The notes: generated from the letters alone by a model not told the origin. Positions 9,144 to 19,275 are shown, counted from the stretch's first letter. The stretch: 64,000 nt of DNA from an uncultured Lachnospiraceae bacterium (GCA_949743325.1 CATJTQ010000082.1:1-64000); one strand, 5' to 3'. Translations and numbers: made by a program.

Positions 9144-9378
9144 GGCTGAAAAGATGGATATAGATGAGGAAAAAAGCAATTCAGAGCTTTTGGAAGAGAC
9201 TTTTGTTAAGCTTGAAAATGTTGTTAAGGCTTTGGAAAAAGAAGATATATCTCTTGAGAAAGCTTTTGATTATTATAGAGATGGAGTAGAACTTTTGAAA
9301 ATATGCAGTGAAAAATTGGATGATGTAGAGAAAAAAGTAATGATATTAAATGAGGCTGGTGGTTTAGATGAATTTTAA
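9136..9378 (+). CDS. xseB: Exodeoxyribonuclease VII small subunit
   Basis: An 80-residue XseB with the family core ELLEETFVKLENVVKALEKEDISLEKAFDYYRDGVELLKICSEKLD split over two helices. It packs against the XseA coiled coil. It overlaps xseA by 8 bp and ispA by 11 bp. A GAGGAG site inside the end of xseA supports the ATG at 9136. Confidence 0.93.
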   Translation: MAKAEKMDIDEEKSNSELLEETFVKLENVVKALEKEDISLEKAFDYYRDGVELLKICSEKLDDVEKKVMILNEAGGLDEF

Positions 9379-10255
9379 CGAAGTTCTGGACAGAAAAGTT
9401 AAAGAGACAGAAAAGATTATAGAAGGTTATCTTCCGAGAGAGACAGGATATCAAAAAACTGTTATTGAAGCGATGAACTACAGTTTTAAATCGGGAGGAA
9501 AGAGACTCCGTCCATTGTTTATGAGAGAATTTTATATGTTATTCGGCGGGGGTAAGAAAGTTATAGAGTATTTTATGGCAGCGATTGAGATGATTCATAC
9601 ATACTCGCTTATTCATGATGATCTGCCTGCGATGGATAATGATGAGTATCGCCGCGGACGTAAAACTACTCATATTGTATATGGTGAAGCAATGGGAATT
9701 TTAGCAGGAGATGGACTTTTAAATCTGGCATTTGAAACTGTATCCAATTCATTTGATGTTTTTGATAATCCTGTGAAAATTGGAAAAGCTATTCAGATTC
9801 TGGGAAAAAAAGCAGGTATATATGGTATGATTGGCGGTCAGTGCGCTGATATTGAGTCAGAGGGAAAAGATATCGCTCAAGATAAATTGATGTTTATACA
9901 TTTAAAGAAGACTGCAGCACTGTTAGAAGCATCAATGACTATTGGTGCGCTGCTTGCAGGAGCTTCTGATAATGAAATAGAGATTGTCGAGCAGATTGCA
10001 CAGGATGTAGGACTGGCTTTTCAGATTCAGGATGATATTTTAGATGTGGTAAGTACTACTGAAGAACTTGGAAAGCCTGTAGGCAGTGACGAGAAAAATC
10101 AGAAGACAACTTTTGTGACGATGGCAGGTTTTGAGGAGGCAGCCAAAGAAGTTGAGAGACTATCAAAGAGAGCGCAGGATAATCTTTCTGCACTAGGTAA
10201 AGAGAGTTCTTTTATCTCAGAGCTTATAGGTTCATTGATTAATCGTAAAAAATAA
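9368..10255 (+). CDS. ispA: Polyprenyl synthetase (farnesyl/geranylgeranyl diphosphate synthase)
   Basis: A 295-residue trans-prenyl diphosphate synthase. The first aspartate-rich motif is Asp84-Asp85...Asp90 (HDDLPAMD), with the conserved GKRLRP at 44-49 and the second motif FQIQDDILD near residue 220. It condenses IPP with allylic diphosphates to make the C15 or C20 precursor of undecaprenyl phosphate and quinones. Placement directly before dxs links chain elongation to the supply of MEP-pathway precursors. Chain length cannot be set with certainty by eye. Confidence 0.9.
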   Translation: MNFNEVLDRKVKETEKIIEGYLPRETGYQKTVIEAMNYSFKSGGKRLRPLFMREFYMLFGGGKKVIEYFMAAIEMIHTYSLIHDDLPAMDNDEYRRGRKTTHIVYGEAMGILAGDGLLNLAFETVSNSFDVFDNPVKIGKAIQILGKKAGIYGMIGGQCADIESEGKDIAQDKLMFIHLKKTAALLEASMTIGALLAGASDNEIEIVEQIAQDVGLAFQIQDDILDVVSTTEELGKPVGSDEKNQKTTFVTMAGFEEAAKEVERLSKRAQDNLSALGKESSFISELIGSLINRKK

Positions 10256-10269
10256 AAGGGGCGCTATTA

Positions 10270-12138
10270 GTGATACTTGATTTAATTGAAAAGGAAAATG
10301 ATATAAAGAAATTACCAAAAGAACAACTGCCTCTTTTAGCGGAGGAGATAAGAGAATTTTTAATAGACACTATTAGTTGTACTGGCGGGCATCTTGCTTC
10401 AAATCTTGGTGCTGTTGAGCTTACTATGGCGTTGCATTTAAGTTTTGAACTCCCTGAGGATAAGCTGATATGGGATGTTGGACACCAATCATATACACAT
10501 AAAATATTAACCGGAAGAAAAAATGAATTTAATACATTAAGAAAATTTAGAGGTATAAGCGGTTTTCCGAAAACTGAGGAGAGTCCGTGTGACTGTTTTA
10601 ATACCGGACATAGTTCGACAGCGATTTCAGCTGGGCTGGGTTTTGTCCATGCAAGAGATCTTAATGGAGGGGATAATAAAGTTGTCTCAGTAATAGGCGA
10701 CGGTGCAATGACTGGAGGGCTTGCGTTGGAAGCTCTGAATAATGCTCTTGATTTAAACAAAAATTTTATTATTGTGTTAAATGACAATGAGATGTCAATT
10801 GCAGAAAATATCGGCGGTGTGGCGATGCTATTAAATAATGTCCGTACACAAGCATCATACGAAGAACTCAAAAATGGTGTTACAGAGAAAATTTCTAAAA
10901 TTCCCGTTTATGGAGATAAAGTTGTAGGTCAGATACGAAAAGCTAAAAGCAGTATTAAACAGCTTGTTCTTCCTGCTTCAATTTTTGAAAATATGGGAAT
11001 AAAATATCTTGGTCCGGTAGACGGACATGATATAGAAAAAATGTGTAAGGTATTTAAACTTGCAAAGAGAGTCAACAGTTCAGTTATCGTTCATGTAATT
11101 ACTAAGAAAGGGAAGGGATATCTCCCGGCAGAACATCATCCTGCAAGATTTCATGGCACATCACCTTTCCAGATTGATACTGGAATACCTAAAAATAAAA
11201 AGCTAAAAGCACATTATACAGATATCTTTTCAACTGTTATGAGAAAACTTGGGGAGAGAGATGAGAAAATAGTTGCTGTTACAGCGGCGATGCCTGATGG
11301 ATGCGGTTTAAAAAGATTTGCACATCAGTTTCCTGAACGTTTTTTTGACGTAGGAATTGCAGAAGGTCATGCTGTTACATTTGCTGCAGGTTTGGCGATG
11401 GGAGGATTTAAGCCGGTATTTGCTGTTTATTCTTCATTTTTACAGAGAGCATTTGACCAGATAGTTCATGACGTATGTATGCAAAAACTTCCGGTTATCT
11501 TTGCTGTTGACAGGGCGGGTCTTGTCGGAAGTGATGGTGAAACTCATCAGGGAATATTTGATTTGTCATATTTGGGCATTATGCCAAATATGACTATAAT
11601 GGCGCCTAAAAATAAATGGGAGCTATCTGATATGATGAAATTTGCCGCAAAATTTGATGGTCCGATTGCAGTAAGATATCCAAGAGGAGAAGCATGCGAT
11701 GAGTTTGAAGAGTTCCGTCAGAGAATAGAATACGGCAAGAGTGAGATTATATTTGAGGAACAGGATATTGTCATATTGGCAATAGGCAGTATGCTTCCGA
11801 CAGCGGCAAAGGTGCGTAGTAACCTTATAAATGCAGGATACTCATGTACTTTAGTCAATGCTAGATTTGCAAAACCTATTGATGAAAATTTAATTAAAGA
11901 GTTGACAAAAGTGCATAAATATGTTATTACAATAGAAGAGAACGTTTGTTCGGGAGGTTACGGACAGAGAGTAAGAGATTTTGTGGATAATAATTGTAAG
12001 GGCACAAATGTGCTGACAATTGCGATAGATGATTGTTTTGTACAGCATGGTTCAACAAATGAACTGTTGTCAATGTTACATCTGGATGAGGATTCAGTTA
12101 CTAATAGAATACTTAAATTTGTGGAGAATGATAAATGA
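10270..12138 (+). CDS. dxs: 1-deoxy-D-xylulose-5-phosphate synthase
   Basis: A 622-residue transketolase-like enzyme that joins pyruvate and glyceraldehyde 3-phosphate in the first step of the MEP isoprenoid pathway. His72 lies in VGHQSYTHK. The thiamine diphosphate motif GDGAMTGG is at 143-150, and the C-terminal pyrimidine-binding and transketolase C domains are present (DRAGLVGSDGETHQG). The start is GTG at 10270 after an AAGGGG site, 14 bp past ispA. Its stop overlaps the tlyA start as ATGA. Confidence 0.95.
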   Translation: MILDLIEKENDIKKLPKEQLPLLAEEIREFLIDTISCTGGHLASNLGAVELTMALHLSFELPEDKLIWDVGHQSYTHKILTGRKNEFNTLRKFRGISGFPKTEESPCDCFNTGHSSTAISAGLGFVHARDLNGGDNKVVSVIGDGAMTGGLALEALNNALDLNKNFIIVLNDNEMSIAENIGGVAMLLNNVRTQASYEELKNGVTEKISKIPVYGDKVVGQIRKAKSSIKQLVLPASIFENMGIKYLGPVDGHDIEKMCKVFKLAKRVNSSVIVHVITKKGKGYLPAEHHPARFHGTSPFQIDTGIPKNKKLKAHYTDIFSTVMRKLGERDEKIVAVTAAMPDGCGLKRFAHQFPERFFDVGIAEGHAVTFAAGLAMGGFKPVFAVYSSFLQRAFDQIVHDVCMQKLPVIFAVDRAGLVGSDGETHQGIFDLSYLGIMPNMTIMAPKNKWELSDMMKFAAKFDGPIAVRYPRGEACDEFEEFRQRIEYGKSEIIFEEQDIVILAIGSMLPTAAKVRSNLINAGYSCTLVNARFAKPIDENLIKELTKVHKYVITIEENVCSGGYGQRVRDFVDNNCKGTNVLTIAIDDCFVQHGSTNELLSMLHLDEDSVTNRILKFVENDK

Positions 12139-12965
12139 AAGAAAGATTAGATTGCCTTCTGGTAAAAAGGGGGCTGGCTCCGTCAAGGGAGAAAGCAAAA
12201 GCTGTTATTATGGCGGGAGATGTTTTTGTTGACGGACAGAGGGAAGACAAAGCAGGCAGTATGTTTGATGACAGCAAGAATATAGAGGTAAGAGGCAAGA
12301 AACTTGCATATGTAAGCCGCGGAGGTCTTAAGCTTGAGAAGGCAGTAGATGAATTCGGCATAAATTTAGAGGGAAAAGTATGTATGGATGTAGGGGCGTC
12401 AACGGGAGGTTTTACAGATTGTATGCTTCAAAATAAAGCTGTCAAAGTGTATGCTGTAGATGTGGGACATGGGCAGCTTGCATGGAAACTGCGTCAGGAC
12501 GAGAGAGTTGTCTGTATGGAAAAGACAAATATACGATATGTAACACCTGATGATATTAAGGAGCCAGTGCAGTTTGCATCAATTGATGTATCATTTATAT
12601 CATTAACTAAGGTTTTACTGCCAGTTAAGAATCTGCTGACTGATAACGGGCAGATTGGATGTCTTATAAAGCCGCAGTTTGAGGCTGGACGTGAAAAGGT
12701 TGGTAAGAAAGGAGTTGTCAGGGATAAGAAGGTTCATGAAGAAGTTATTAACAAGATAATAGATTATGCATTATCAATAGGATTTGAAGTGTTAAATCTT
12801 GAGTATTCACCTATAAAAGGACCAGAAGGAAATATAGAATACCTGCTATTTTTACAAAATCATAAAGATGTTGAATATATAAATAAAGAGCAGGTATTTT
12901 CAAATTTTGAGATTCATAATATAGAGAGCATTGTAAATCAGGCTCATAATGAGCTGGATTCCTGA
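12135..12965 (+). CDS. tlyA: TlyA family rRNA 2'-O-methyltransferase
   Basis: A 276-residue protein with an N-terminal S4 RNA-binding domain (about 1-60: RLDCLLVKRGLAPSREKAK) and an FtsJ/RrmJ-like SAM methyltransferase domain (VCMDVGASTGGFTDCML near 80-96, then IDVSFISLTK). TlyA methylates the 2'-OH of specific cytidines in 16S and 23S rRNA. The four-base ATGA overlap with dxs indicates coupled translation. In older annotation this family is called hemolysin A. Confidence 0.92.
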   Translation: MKERLDCLLVKRGLAPSREKAKAVIMAGDVFVDGQREDKAGSMFDDSKNIEVRGKKLAYVSRGGLKLEKAVDEFGINLEGKVCMDVGASTGGFTDCMLQNKAVKVYAVDVGHGQLAWKLRQDERVVCMEKTNIRYVTPDDIKEPVQFASIDVSFISLTKVLLPVKNLLTDNGQIGCLIKPQFEAGREKVGKKGVVRDKKVHEEVINKIIDYALSIGFEVLNLEYSPIKGPEGNIEYLLFLQNHKDVEYINKEQVFSNFEIHNIESIVNQAHNELDS

Positions 12966-13090
12966 GAGAAATGATTCAAGAAGTTTTCAAACATAAAATG
13001 ATTTTAATGTAAAGTTTAGATTTTATATATTGGTAAATTTTGCGTGGATGTTTAATATAAATAATAATAAAATAAAAAAGGAGAGATTTT

Positions 13091-13705
13091 ATGGCGTTTG
13101 ATTTTGGTAAAATGGCAAACAAGGTTACAGATAAGATGACAAAGCTGGGGCAGGAAGCTTCCACAATGACTAAAAATGTTACGGAGAATGTTAAAATTAA
13201 CAGTGCAATTTCTGAGCAGAAGAAGGTTATTGAATCGATGTACACATTGATAGGAAGAAAATATTATCAAAAATATTCAATGAACCCTGAATCTGATTTT
13301 GATGCTGAAGTTTCAAATATTAGGTCTGCAATAGGTAAAATTAATGATTTAGAGAGAAAACTGTCAGAAGTTAAGGGAAGCTGTCCTTCTTGCGGAGCTA
13401 AAATAACTTCAGGCGCGTTGTTCTGTACAAGCTGCGGTGCTAAACTTTCAGAAGGTGAGGGAAGTTCTGTACATTCTAGCACAGAAACATACCAGCAGGT
13501 ACAGCATCATACTGTTAATACGCAAACTGTCAATATTGTGCAGCCTCAAAATGCTGGTTCAGAAATATACAAGGAGGGCGTTACTCAGTCTGGTAATAAT
13601 AGTGAGGCATGTGACAACAGTGTTAGTGTACAGGCAGAAAAAATTGAAGTTATAAAGACGACAGAGAATAATACAGGAGCCGCCTCAGAATGGAAAAGTG
13701 TTTAA
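13091..13705 (+). CDS. Double zinc-ribbon protein of unknown function
   Basis: A 204-residue protein not assignable to a characterised family. Residues about 1-85 are helical and charged (GKMANKVTDKMTKLGQEAS...), ending in a coiled coil. Two CxxC pairs then form a zinc ribbon (CPSCGAKITSGALFCTSCGAKL). The C-terminal third is low-complexity, rich in Gln, Asn, Thr and Ser. No signal peptide is seen. It has its own AAGGAG site and overlaps nadK by 16 bp, so it belongs to this operon. Such ribbons often mediate protein contacts. Confidence 0.7.
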   Translation: MAFDFGKMANKVTDKMTKLGQEASTMTKNVTENVKINSAISEQKKVIESMYTLIGRKYYQKYSMNPESDFDAEVSNIRSAIGKINDLERKLSEVKGSCPSCGAKITSGALFCTSCGAKLSEGEGSSVHSSTETYQQVQHHTVNTQTVNIVQPQNAGSEIYKEGVTQSGNNSEACDNSVSVQAEKIEVIKTTENNTGAASEWKSV

Positions 13706-14559
13706 TTATAACTAATTATGATAAAGACGAAGATTTGTCAGTAACAAAGAGAATACAAAAATACCTCAAGGAACATGGCGGATGTGAATGTATAGTTCCA
13801 GAAAAATCATTTTCTGAATTAAATTCAGAAAATGATGGTGTTCCTGAAATACTGGATAATATTGAAGCTGTTATTGTTCTTGGCGGCGACGGAACTCTTA
13901 TTCAGGCAGCACATGATACAGTAAAGTATAATCTTCCTTTATTGGGTATAAATATAGGTACACTGGGATATTTGACAGAAATTGGCAGAGACAATATGAA
14001 TAATGCGTTGGATGCTCTGACTGCAGGTAATTACGTTATTGAGGAACGTATGATGCTTGAAGGACATCTTGTGAGTGGAGGAGTCAATTCATCAGATGAG
14101 TTTCTTGCTTTAAATGAAATAGTGTTGAGCCGTTTAGGAGGATTACGTGTTGTTAATTATGATATATATGTAAATGATAAGTTTTTAGCTACATATGAAG
14201 CAGATGGGATAATTGTATCAACTCCTACAGGGTCTACCGGGTACAGCATGTCCGCCGGAGGTCCGATAGTTTCTCCATGTGCTCAGATGAGTGTCGTAAC
14301 GCCTATTTGTTCACATACATTGAGCAGCAGAAGTATAGTTCTTGATGCAAATGATAAAATATGTATATATGCACAGTCATATCATTCTGTAAATTCTCCA
14401 GAAGCAATGGTAAGTTTTGATGCTACCCGCGCGTTGGAGATTGAGGGAGGAGATGGTATTGAGATTAAGAAATCAAATCTCACTACCAAAATGATTAAAA
14501 TTAATAAGGACAGCTTCCTACAAAATCTAAGCAAAAAGATGGGATTGCAGAGGAGATAG
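13690..14559 (+). CDS. nadK: NAD kinase
   Basis: A 289-residue ATP-NAD kinase that makes NADP+. The GGDG motif is Gly65-Gly68 (VLGGDGTLIQAAH), followed by NIGTLGYLTE and TPTGSTGYSMSAGGPIV. Order nadK-argR-recN is a common clostridial arrangement. A 31-bp perfect palindrome lies inside the coding region at 13806-13836, which could form a hairpin in the mRNA. Confidence 0.94.
   Translation: MEKCLIITNYDKDEDLSVTKRIQKYLKEHGGCECIVPEKSFSELNSENDGVPEILDNIEAVIVLGGDGTLIQAAHDTVKYNLPLLGINIGTLGYLTEIGRDNMNNALDALTAGNYVIEERMMLEGHLVSGGVNSSDEFLALNEIVLSRLGGLRVVNYDIYVNDKFLATYEADGIIVSTPTGSTGYSMSAGGPIVSPCAQMSVVTPICSHTLSSRSIVLDANDKICIYAQSYHSVNSPEAMVSFDATRALEIEGGDGIEIKKSNLTTKMIKINKDSFLQNLSKKMGLQRR
13806..13836. repeat. 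31-bp perfect palindrome inside nadK
   Basis: Two 15-bp arms (ATCATTTTCTGAATT and its inverse) flank one central A. It spans nadK codons for KSFSELNSEND, a variable region between strand 2 and the GGDG motif. It is too long to be likely by chance and has no run of T after it. Confidence 0.75.
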
Positions 14560-14561
14560 AT

Positions 14562-15053
14562 ATGAAAAGGGAGAGGCATGCAAAGATTATCGAGTTGATA
14601 AACGGGTTAGAGATAGAGACACAGGAAGAATTGGCAAATTGTCTGAAAGATGCTGGTTTTGATGTCACTCAGTCAACTGTTTCAAGGGATATTAGAGAAC
14701 TTAATTTAACTAAAGTTACATCCGAATCAGGAAGACAGAAATATTCAGTTGTTAAATCAGAAAAAGATCGGTTAAATGAAAAATATATACGAATTCTCTC
14801 TGAAGGATTTATGACAATGGATATGGCGCAAAATATCCTTGTTATTAAAACTGTTTCAGGTATGGCGATGGCTGTAGCTCTTGCATTGGATGGAATTGGA
14901 TGGAATGAAATAGTTGGATGTATTGCTGGAGATGATACAGTAATGTGCGCAGTGAGAACTGTGGAGAAGACAATTGAGGTTATGGATAAAATAAGGAAAG
15001 TTTTGACATTGTATCCGCCGTCACATAATGTATTACCACACGACATCCCATAA
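14562..15053 (+). CDS. argR: Arginine repressor ArgR/AhrC
   Basis: A 163-residue arginine-responsive repressor. The N-terminal winged helix (about 1-70) includes TQSTVSRDIRELNLTKV. The C-terminal hexamerisation domain holds GCIAGDDTVMCAVRT, whose Asp pair binds arginine. It controls arginine biosynthesis and catabolism genes, none of which are in the window. It starts two bases after nadK and precedes recN, matching the ahrC-recN order of Bacillus. Confidence 0.93.
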   Translation: MKRERHAKIIELINGLEIETQEELANCLKDAGFDVTQSTVSRDIRELNLTKVTSESGRQKYSVVKSEKDRLNEKYIRILSEGFMTMDMAQNILVIKTVSGMAMAVALALDGIGWNEIVGCIAGDDTVMCAVRTVEKTIEVMDKIRKVLTLYPPSHNVLPHDIP

Positions 15054-15103
15054 TACATGTTCTGTGGGTATAGGCAAACGGTGAACATTTGGGGAGGTAC
15101 AGA

Positions 15104-16783
15104 ATGCTATTAAGTTTATTAGTGAAAAATCTAGCTTTAATAGAAGAGGCGGAAGTTGAATTTAAAGATGGTTTAAACATACTTACAGGGGAAACAGGAG
15201 CTGGAAAGTCAATAATAATTGGTTCAGTTAATGCTGCCCTTGGAGGAAAAGTTTCTAAAGAAATGATTCGTTCCGGAAAAGAACAAGCATATATAGAACT
15301 TGTGTTTAGCATCGATAATGATTATCAAAAAAAACAATTGGAGCTGCTTGATATTACATTGGACGATAGTCAGCTTATAATTTCAAGAAAAATAACAAAA
15401 ACAAGAAGTGTAAGCAAAGTGAATGGCGAGACGGTGACAGCGGCGTTTTTAAAGAAAATAGCAGAAATTGTAATTGATATTCATGGACAGCATGAACATC
15501 AGTCGTTGTTAAATAAGCATAAACATTTACAGATATTAGATGAATTTGCAAAAGAAGAGCTCGATAAACCAAAGAAAAAAATGTCACAGCTATATGAACA
15601 ATATGTAAACATAACAAATGAGTTGGAGAATATGGACTCTGATAAAAATTCAAGGGATAGGGAACTTTCTTTCTTGCAGTATGAACTGCAGGAAATTACT
15701 GATGCAGAACTTGAGGCTGGAGAAGATATAAAACTTGAATTATCTTATAAGAGAATGTTAAACAGTCAAAAAATAAACGATACCATTGGAGTTATAAGTA
15801 ATATGTTAGCCGAATCGGATTCTGTTTGTGCTGCACAGCTTATTGGTAGCAGTGTCAGAGAGCTGTCTGCAATTGTCGCATATGATGAAGAGCTAACATC
15901 TCTAAATGAGCAGTTATTGTCAATTGAAAGCCTTTTAAATGATTTTAATATGGAGCTTTCAAGCTATATACAGGACTTGGAGTTTGATGAAGAAGACTTT
16001 CATATAGTCACTGAAAGACTTGATATTATAAATCACTTAAAATCTAAATATGGTAATACAATTAGTGATATTTTAAAGGCAGCAGATGAGAAGAGTAGTA
16101 GATGTAAACAATTGATTGATTATGAAGAAAATCTTCAGAGAAAGAAAGAAGAATTGGATCAGTGTGTTTCTCAAATGACAAAAACTGCCTTATCAATAAC
16201 TAAAATTAGAAAAAAACACGGCGCTAAACTTGCTAAAGAGATTAAAAATACATTGCTTGATATGAATTTTGCAGATGTTCAATTTGATATGGTATTTAAT
16301 CAGAAAAAAACTTTTAGTGCTCTAGGTATTGATGATGCGGAGTTTTTAATATCAACTAATCCCGGAGAAGAGATGCTTCCTCTTGGAAAGGTTGCATCAG
16401 GCGGGGAACTGTCACGAATAATGTTAGCCATTAAAACTGTTTTGGCTAATAAAGATTTTGTTGAAACGATGATTTTTGATGAGATAGATGTCGGTATAAG
16501 CGGAAGAACAGCACAAAAAATTTCTGAAAAATTAGGTATGTTATCTAAGAATAAACAAATAATATGTATAACTCATTTACCTCAGATCGCAGCTATGTCA
16601 GACTGCCATTTTGTTATAGAAAAAAAAGTTGAAAATAATGGAACTTCAACTATTTTAAAGGAGTTATCGGAAGATAATATATATATGGAACTAGCCAGAT
16701 TATTAGGAGGAGCTAAAATAACGGATGCCGTTTTGGAAAATGCAAGAGAAATGAGGGAATTGGCGAAAACGGCAAAAATATAA
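15104..16783 (+). CDS. recN: DNA repair protein RecN
   Basis: A 559-residue SMC-like ATPase. Walker A is GETGAGKS at 29-36, two long coiled-coil arms fill the middle (about 150-370), and the C-terminal head has the signature ASGGELSRIMLA, Walker B MIFDEIDVGIS and CITHLPQIA. RecN is recruited early to double-strand breaks. The ATG at 15104 follows GGGGAGGT; a TTG 15 bp upstream is less likely. It lies between argR and spoIVB. Confidence 0.95.
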   Translation: MLLSLLVKNLALIEEAEVEFKDGLNILTGETGAGKSIIIGSVNAALGGKVSKEMIRSGKEQAYIELVFSIDNDYQKKQLELLDITLDDSQLIISRKITKTRSVSKVNGETVTAAFLKKIAEIVIDIHGQHEHQSLLNKHKHLQILDEFAKEELDKPKKKMSQLYEQYVNITNELENMDSDKNSRDRELSFLQYELQEITDAELEAGEDIKLELSYKRMLNSQKINDTIGVISNMLAESDSVCAAQLIGSSVRELSAIVAYDEELTSLNEQLLSIESLLNDFNMELSSYIQDLEFDEEDFHIVTERLDIINHLKSKYGNTISDILKAADEKSSRCKQLIDYEENLQRKKEELDQCVSQMTKTALSITKIRKKHGAKLAKEIKNTLLDMNFADVQFDMVFNQKKTFSALGIDDAEFLISTNPGEEMLPLGKVASGGELSRIMLAIKTVLANKDFVETMIFDEIDVGISGRTAQKISEKLGMLSKNKQIICITHLPQIAAMSDCHFVIEKKVENNGTSTILKELSEDNIYMELARLLGGAKITDAVLENAREMRELAKTAKI

Positions 16784-16880
16784 TTAAAAAAATAAATATA
16801 ATAGGTAAAATCATACAGAGTGAAATCATAACTTTTTTACATACTAACATTAGGAAAATCGTTTGTAAGGATGTGATAAA

Positions 16881-18152
16881 GTGAGAGATTTACAGATTTA
16901 TAGACGATGGCTGATAGTAACATTAGCCATCGCTTTATTTTTTGCAGGTTATTATCTGTATGGAGGAATACGCAAGATGATACCTGATTCTATAATGATT
17001 AGAGCAGGTGAAGGTTTTACACAAAATATTGGTATGTGCAGTGTTTTTGTTGATGAGAAAGCTGTTATGGCAGAAAGTAATAATACAAAAATAGCAGAAA
17101 ACCAGATAAATATAAGTGATGATTTGGCTAAATATACATTTCAAAACACAGGCACTTTTACGGCAGAGTATAAATTGTTTGGGTTAATTGATTTAAAAGA
17201 AGTAGAAATTAATGTAGTGGACAATCAAACGGTTATTCCTGGTGGATATCCGGTAGGAATTTATGTAGAAACAAACGGCGTTATGATAATTGGAACAGGT
17301 TCAGTAATTGGAATGGATAATAATGAGTATACTCCTGCTGAAAATATAGTTAAAAGCGGAGATTATGTAGTAAGTATAAATCAGGAAAGTGTTAATAGTA
17401 AGTCAGAGCTTATAGATAAAATAAATAAGTATGGCGCTAAAGAAATTATACTTGGCATCAGGAGAAATAATGAAAATATAAGAGTTCGTTTAAAACCAGT
17501 TCAGACTGCTGTTGATGAATACAAACTGGGTATTTGGATTCGTGACAATACACAAGGAGTTGGTATGATAACTTATATAAAAAATGATGGTGTATTTGGT
17601 GCCTTGGGTCATGGAATAGCCGATATTGATACTGGTTTGCTTATGGAAGTAAAGAACGGCAACCTTTTTCAAACAGAAATAATCTCAATTGTTAAAGGGG
17701 AAAAAGGTAATCCTGGTGAATTGATTGGAATGATAGATTATAATAACGATACACAGATAGGAAATATTAATAAGAATACTAACTATGGTATATTTGGAAA
17801 ACTATTAAAATGTCCTAATTATATAAATAATTCTCAGGAAGTTGAGGTGGCATCTAAAGAAGAAATTCACGAAGGTGCAGCTGAAATACAGACGTATATT
17901 GATGGTGAATTAAAACAATATGATGTTAATATACTTGAGATCAATTTGACTGATAAAGGGAATAAAGGTATTGTTCTGCAGGTTACAGATGAAGACCTGT
18001 TAAGTAAGACAGGAGGGATTGTACAGGGCGTTAGTGGTTCTCCTATATTGCAGGATGGGAAAATGATTGGAGCGGTTACACATGTGTTTGTTAATGATCC
18101 TACAAAAGGATATGGTATTTTTATTGAAAACATGTTAAGAAATGAAAAATAA
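16881..18152 (+). CDS. spoIVB: SpoIVB serine peptidase (PDZ, S55)
   Basis: A 423-residue forespore-secreted protease. It has one N-terminal membrane segment (about 13-33), a PDZ domain (about 140-200) and an S55 peptidase domain. Catalytic His244 lies in ALGHGIAD and Ser387 in GVSGSPIL. SpoIVB cuts SpoIVFA across the outer forespore membrane, releasing pro-SigK processing in the mother cell. In Bacillus it is transcribed by SigF and SigG, and SigG is the factor interrupted further along this window. The start is GTG at 16881. Placed between recN and spo0A as in Bacillus. Confidence 0.95.
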   Translation: MRDLQIYRRWLIVTLAIALFFAGYYLYGGIRKMIPDSIMIRAGEGFTQNIGMCSVFVDEKAVMAESNNTKIAENQINISDDLAKYTFQNTGTFTAEYKLFGLIDLKEVEINVVDNQTVIPGGYPVGIYVETNGVMIIGTGSVIGMDNNEYTPAENIVKSGDYVVSINQESVNSKSELIDKINKYGAKEIILGIRRNNENIRVRLKPVQTAVDEYKLGIWIRDNTQGVGMITYIKNDGVFGALGHGIADIDTGLLMEVKNGNLFQTEIISIVKGEKGNPGELIGMIDYNNDTQIGNINKNTNYGIFGKLLKCPNYINNSQEVEVASKEEIHEGAAEIQTYIDGELKQYDVNILEINLTDKGNKGIVLQVTDEDLLSKTGGIVQGVSGSPILQDGKMIGAVTHVFVNDPTKGYGIFIENMLRNEK

Positions 18153-18170
18153 AGATAAGAAAAAAGAGAG

Positions 18171-18210
18171 CAAATGTTTTATTGAAACGATTAAACATTT
18201 GTTCTTTTTT
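18171..18210 (+). terminator. Terminator after spoIVB
   Basis: CAAATGTTT (18171-18179) pairs with AAACATTTG (18193-18201), followed by TTCTTTTTT. It separates spoIVB from spo0A. Confidence 0.8.
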
Positions 18211-18284
18211 TTGTCATTTTTTATTAATATTTTTGTAAACTTTTGCAATGTAAAAAAACTTTTGCAGTATTTTGTAATTTTTTG

Positions 18285-18387
18285 CCGACAGATATCGACA
18301 AAAATTTCAAAACATAAATGTGGTAAAATAAGGAAAACAATAAAAAGTTACTACTTTTTTGCAAAATTCTACATTTCTATTGTCGAA
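18285..18387. promoter_or_regulatory. Putative Spo0A boxes upstream of spo0A
   Basis: Three matches to the 0A core TGTCGAA occur in the spo0A upstream region: TGTCGG and TGTCGA on the minus strand (18285-18290 and 18295-18300, ten bases apart) and a perfect TGTCGAA at 18381-18387 on the plus strand. The last lies about 55 bases before the likely transcription start. This suggests autoregulation of spo0A, as known in Bacillus. Confidence 0.6.
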
Positions 18388-18405
18388 TTTTGCGTTCGAA
18401 TTAGG

Positions 18406-18434
18406 TTGCATATCAATTTTTTTGACCTTATAAT
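18406..18434 (+). promoter_or_regulatory. Promoter for spo0A
   Basis: TTGCAT (18406-18411), 17-bp spacer, TATAAT (18429-18434). Transcription would start about 18441, giving a leader of about 43 bases before the spo0A ATG. Confidence 0.65.
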
Positions 18435-18483
18435 ACAAATGAACATTAAAAATGTTACATTTTTTGAAGGGAAGGGAATTAAA

Positions 18484-19275
18484 ATGAAAAAATTAAATGT
18501 TGGTATTGCAGATGACAATCTGGTAACACTTGAAACACTGGGGGAAATTATTTCATCAGATTCTCAGTTGGAGCTTATAGGAAGTGCGAATAATGGTGAA
18601 GATGCTTATGAGCTTATTAAGAGGAATGAGCCCGATGTAATGTTAATTGACATTATCATGCCTAAGATGGATGGCCTAAGTCTTATGGAGAAAGTCAATA
18701 ATGATGTTAATATTAAGAAAAGACCTCAATTTATTGTAGTGTCTGCTGTTGGCAGCGAGGAGGTAACTGAAGATGTATTTCGCCTTGGAGCTAACTATTT
18801 TATTAAGAAACCATTTGGAAAAGACATTATATTAAATAGGATTAAAAGATTTTATTCTTACAATTCAGAGAATGAAAACAGAGCTCTTGTGTTTGAGGCT
18901 CCTAAGAAGGTTGAACACAATTTGGAAGAAGATGTCACTAATATGATACATGAGATAGGAGTTCCTGCACATATAAAGGGATATCAATATTTAAGAGAGG
19001 CAATAATAATGGTAGTTCAAGATATAGATATGATTAACTCGATTACAAAAATACTTTATCCAACAATAGCAAAAAGATTTCAGACAACTCCAAGCAGAGT
19101 GGAGAGAGCAATAAGACATGCTATTGAAGTTGCATGGAGCAGAGGTAAAATGGATACAATAGATGAATTATTTAGTTATACAATACATAATGAAAAGGGT
19201 AAACCTACTAATTCAGAATTTATTGCACTTATAGCAGATAAAATTAGATTAGAGTATAAAAAGAGCTATAATTAA
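18484..19275 (+). CDS. spo0A: Sporulation master regulator Spo0A
   Basis: A 263-residue response regulator. The receiver domain (1-120) has acidic Asp10 and Asp11, phospho-acceptor Asp56 ([12 protein letters not shown]) and the conserved Lys near 108. The C-terminal DNA-binding domain ends in [18 protein letters not shown], the 0A-box recognition helix. It commits the cell to sporulation and should turn on spoIIGA-sigE here. The reading frame is open far upstream, but the ATG at 18484 follows GAAGGGAAGG and matches the family N-terminus. Confidence 0.97.
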   Translation: MKKLNVGIADDNLVTLETLGEIISSDSQLELIGSANNGEDAYELIKRNEPDVMLIDIIMPKMDGLSLMEKVNNDVNIKKRPQFIVVSAVGSEEVTEDVFRLGANYFIKKPFGKDIILNRIKRFYSYNSENENRALVFEAPKKVEHNLEEDVTNMIHEIGVPAHIKGYQYLREAIIMVVQDIDMINSITKILYPTIAKRFQTTPSRVERAIRHAIEVAWSRGKMDTIDELFSYTIHNEKGKPTNSEFIALIADKIRLEYKKSYN

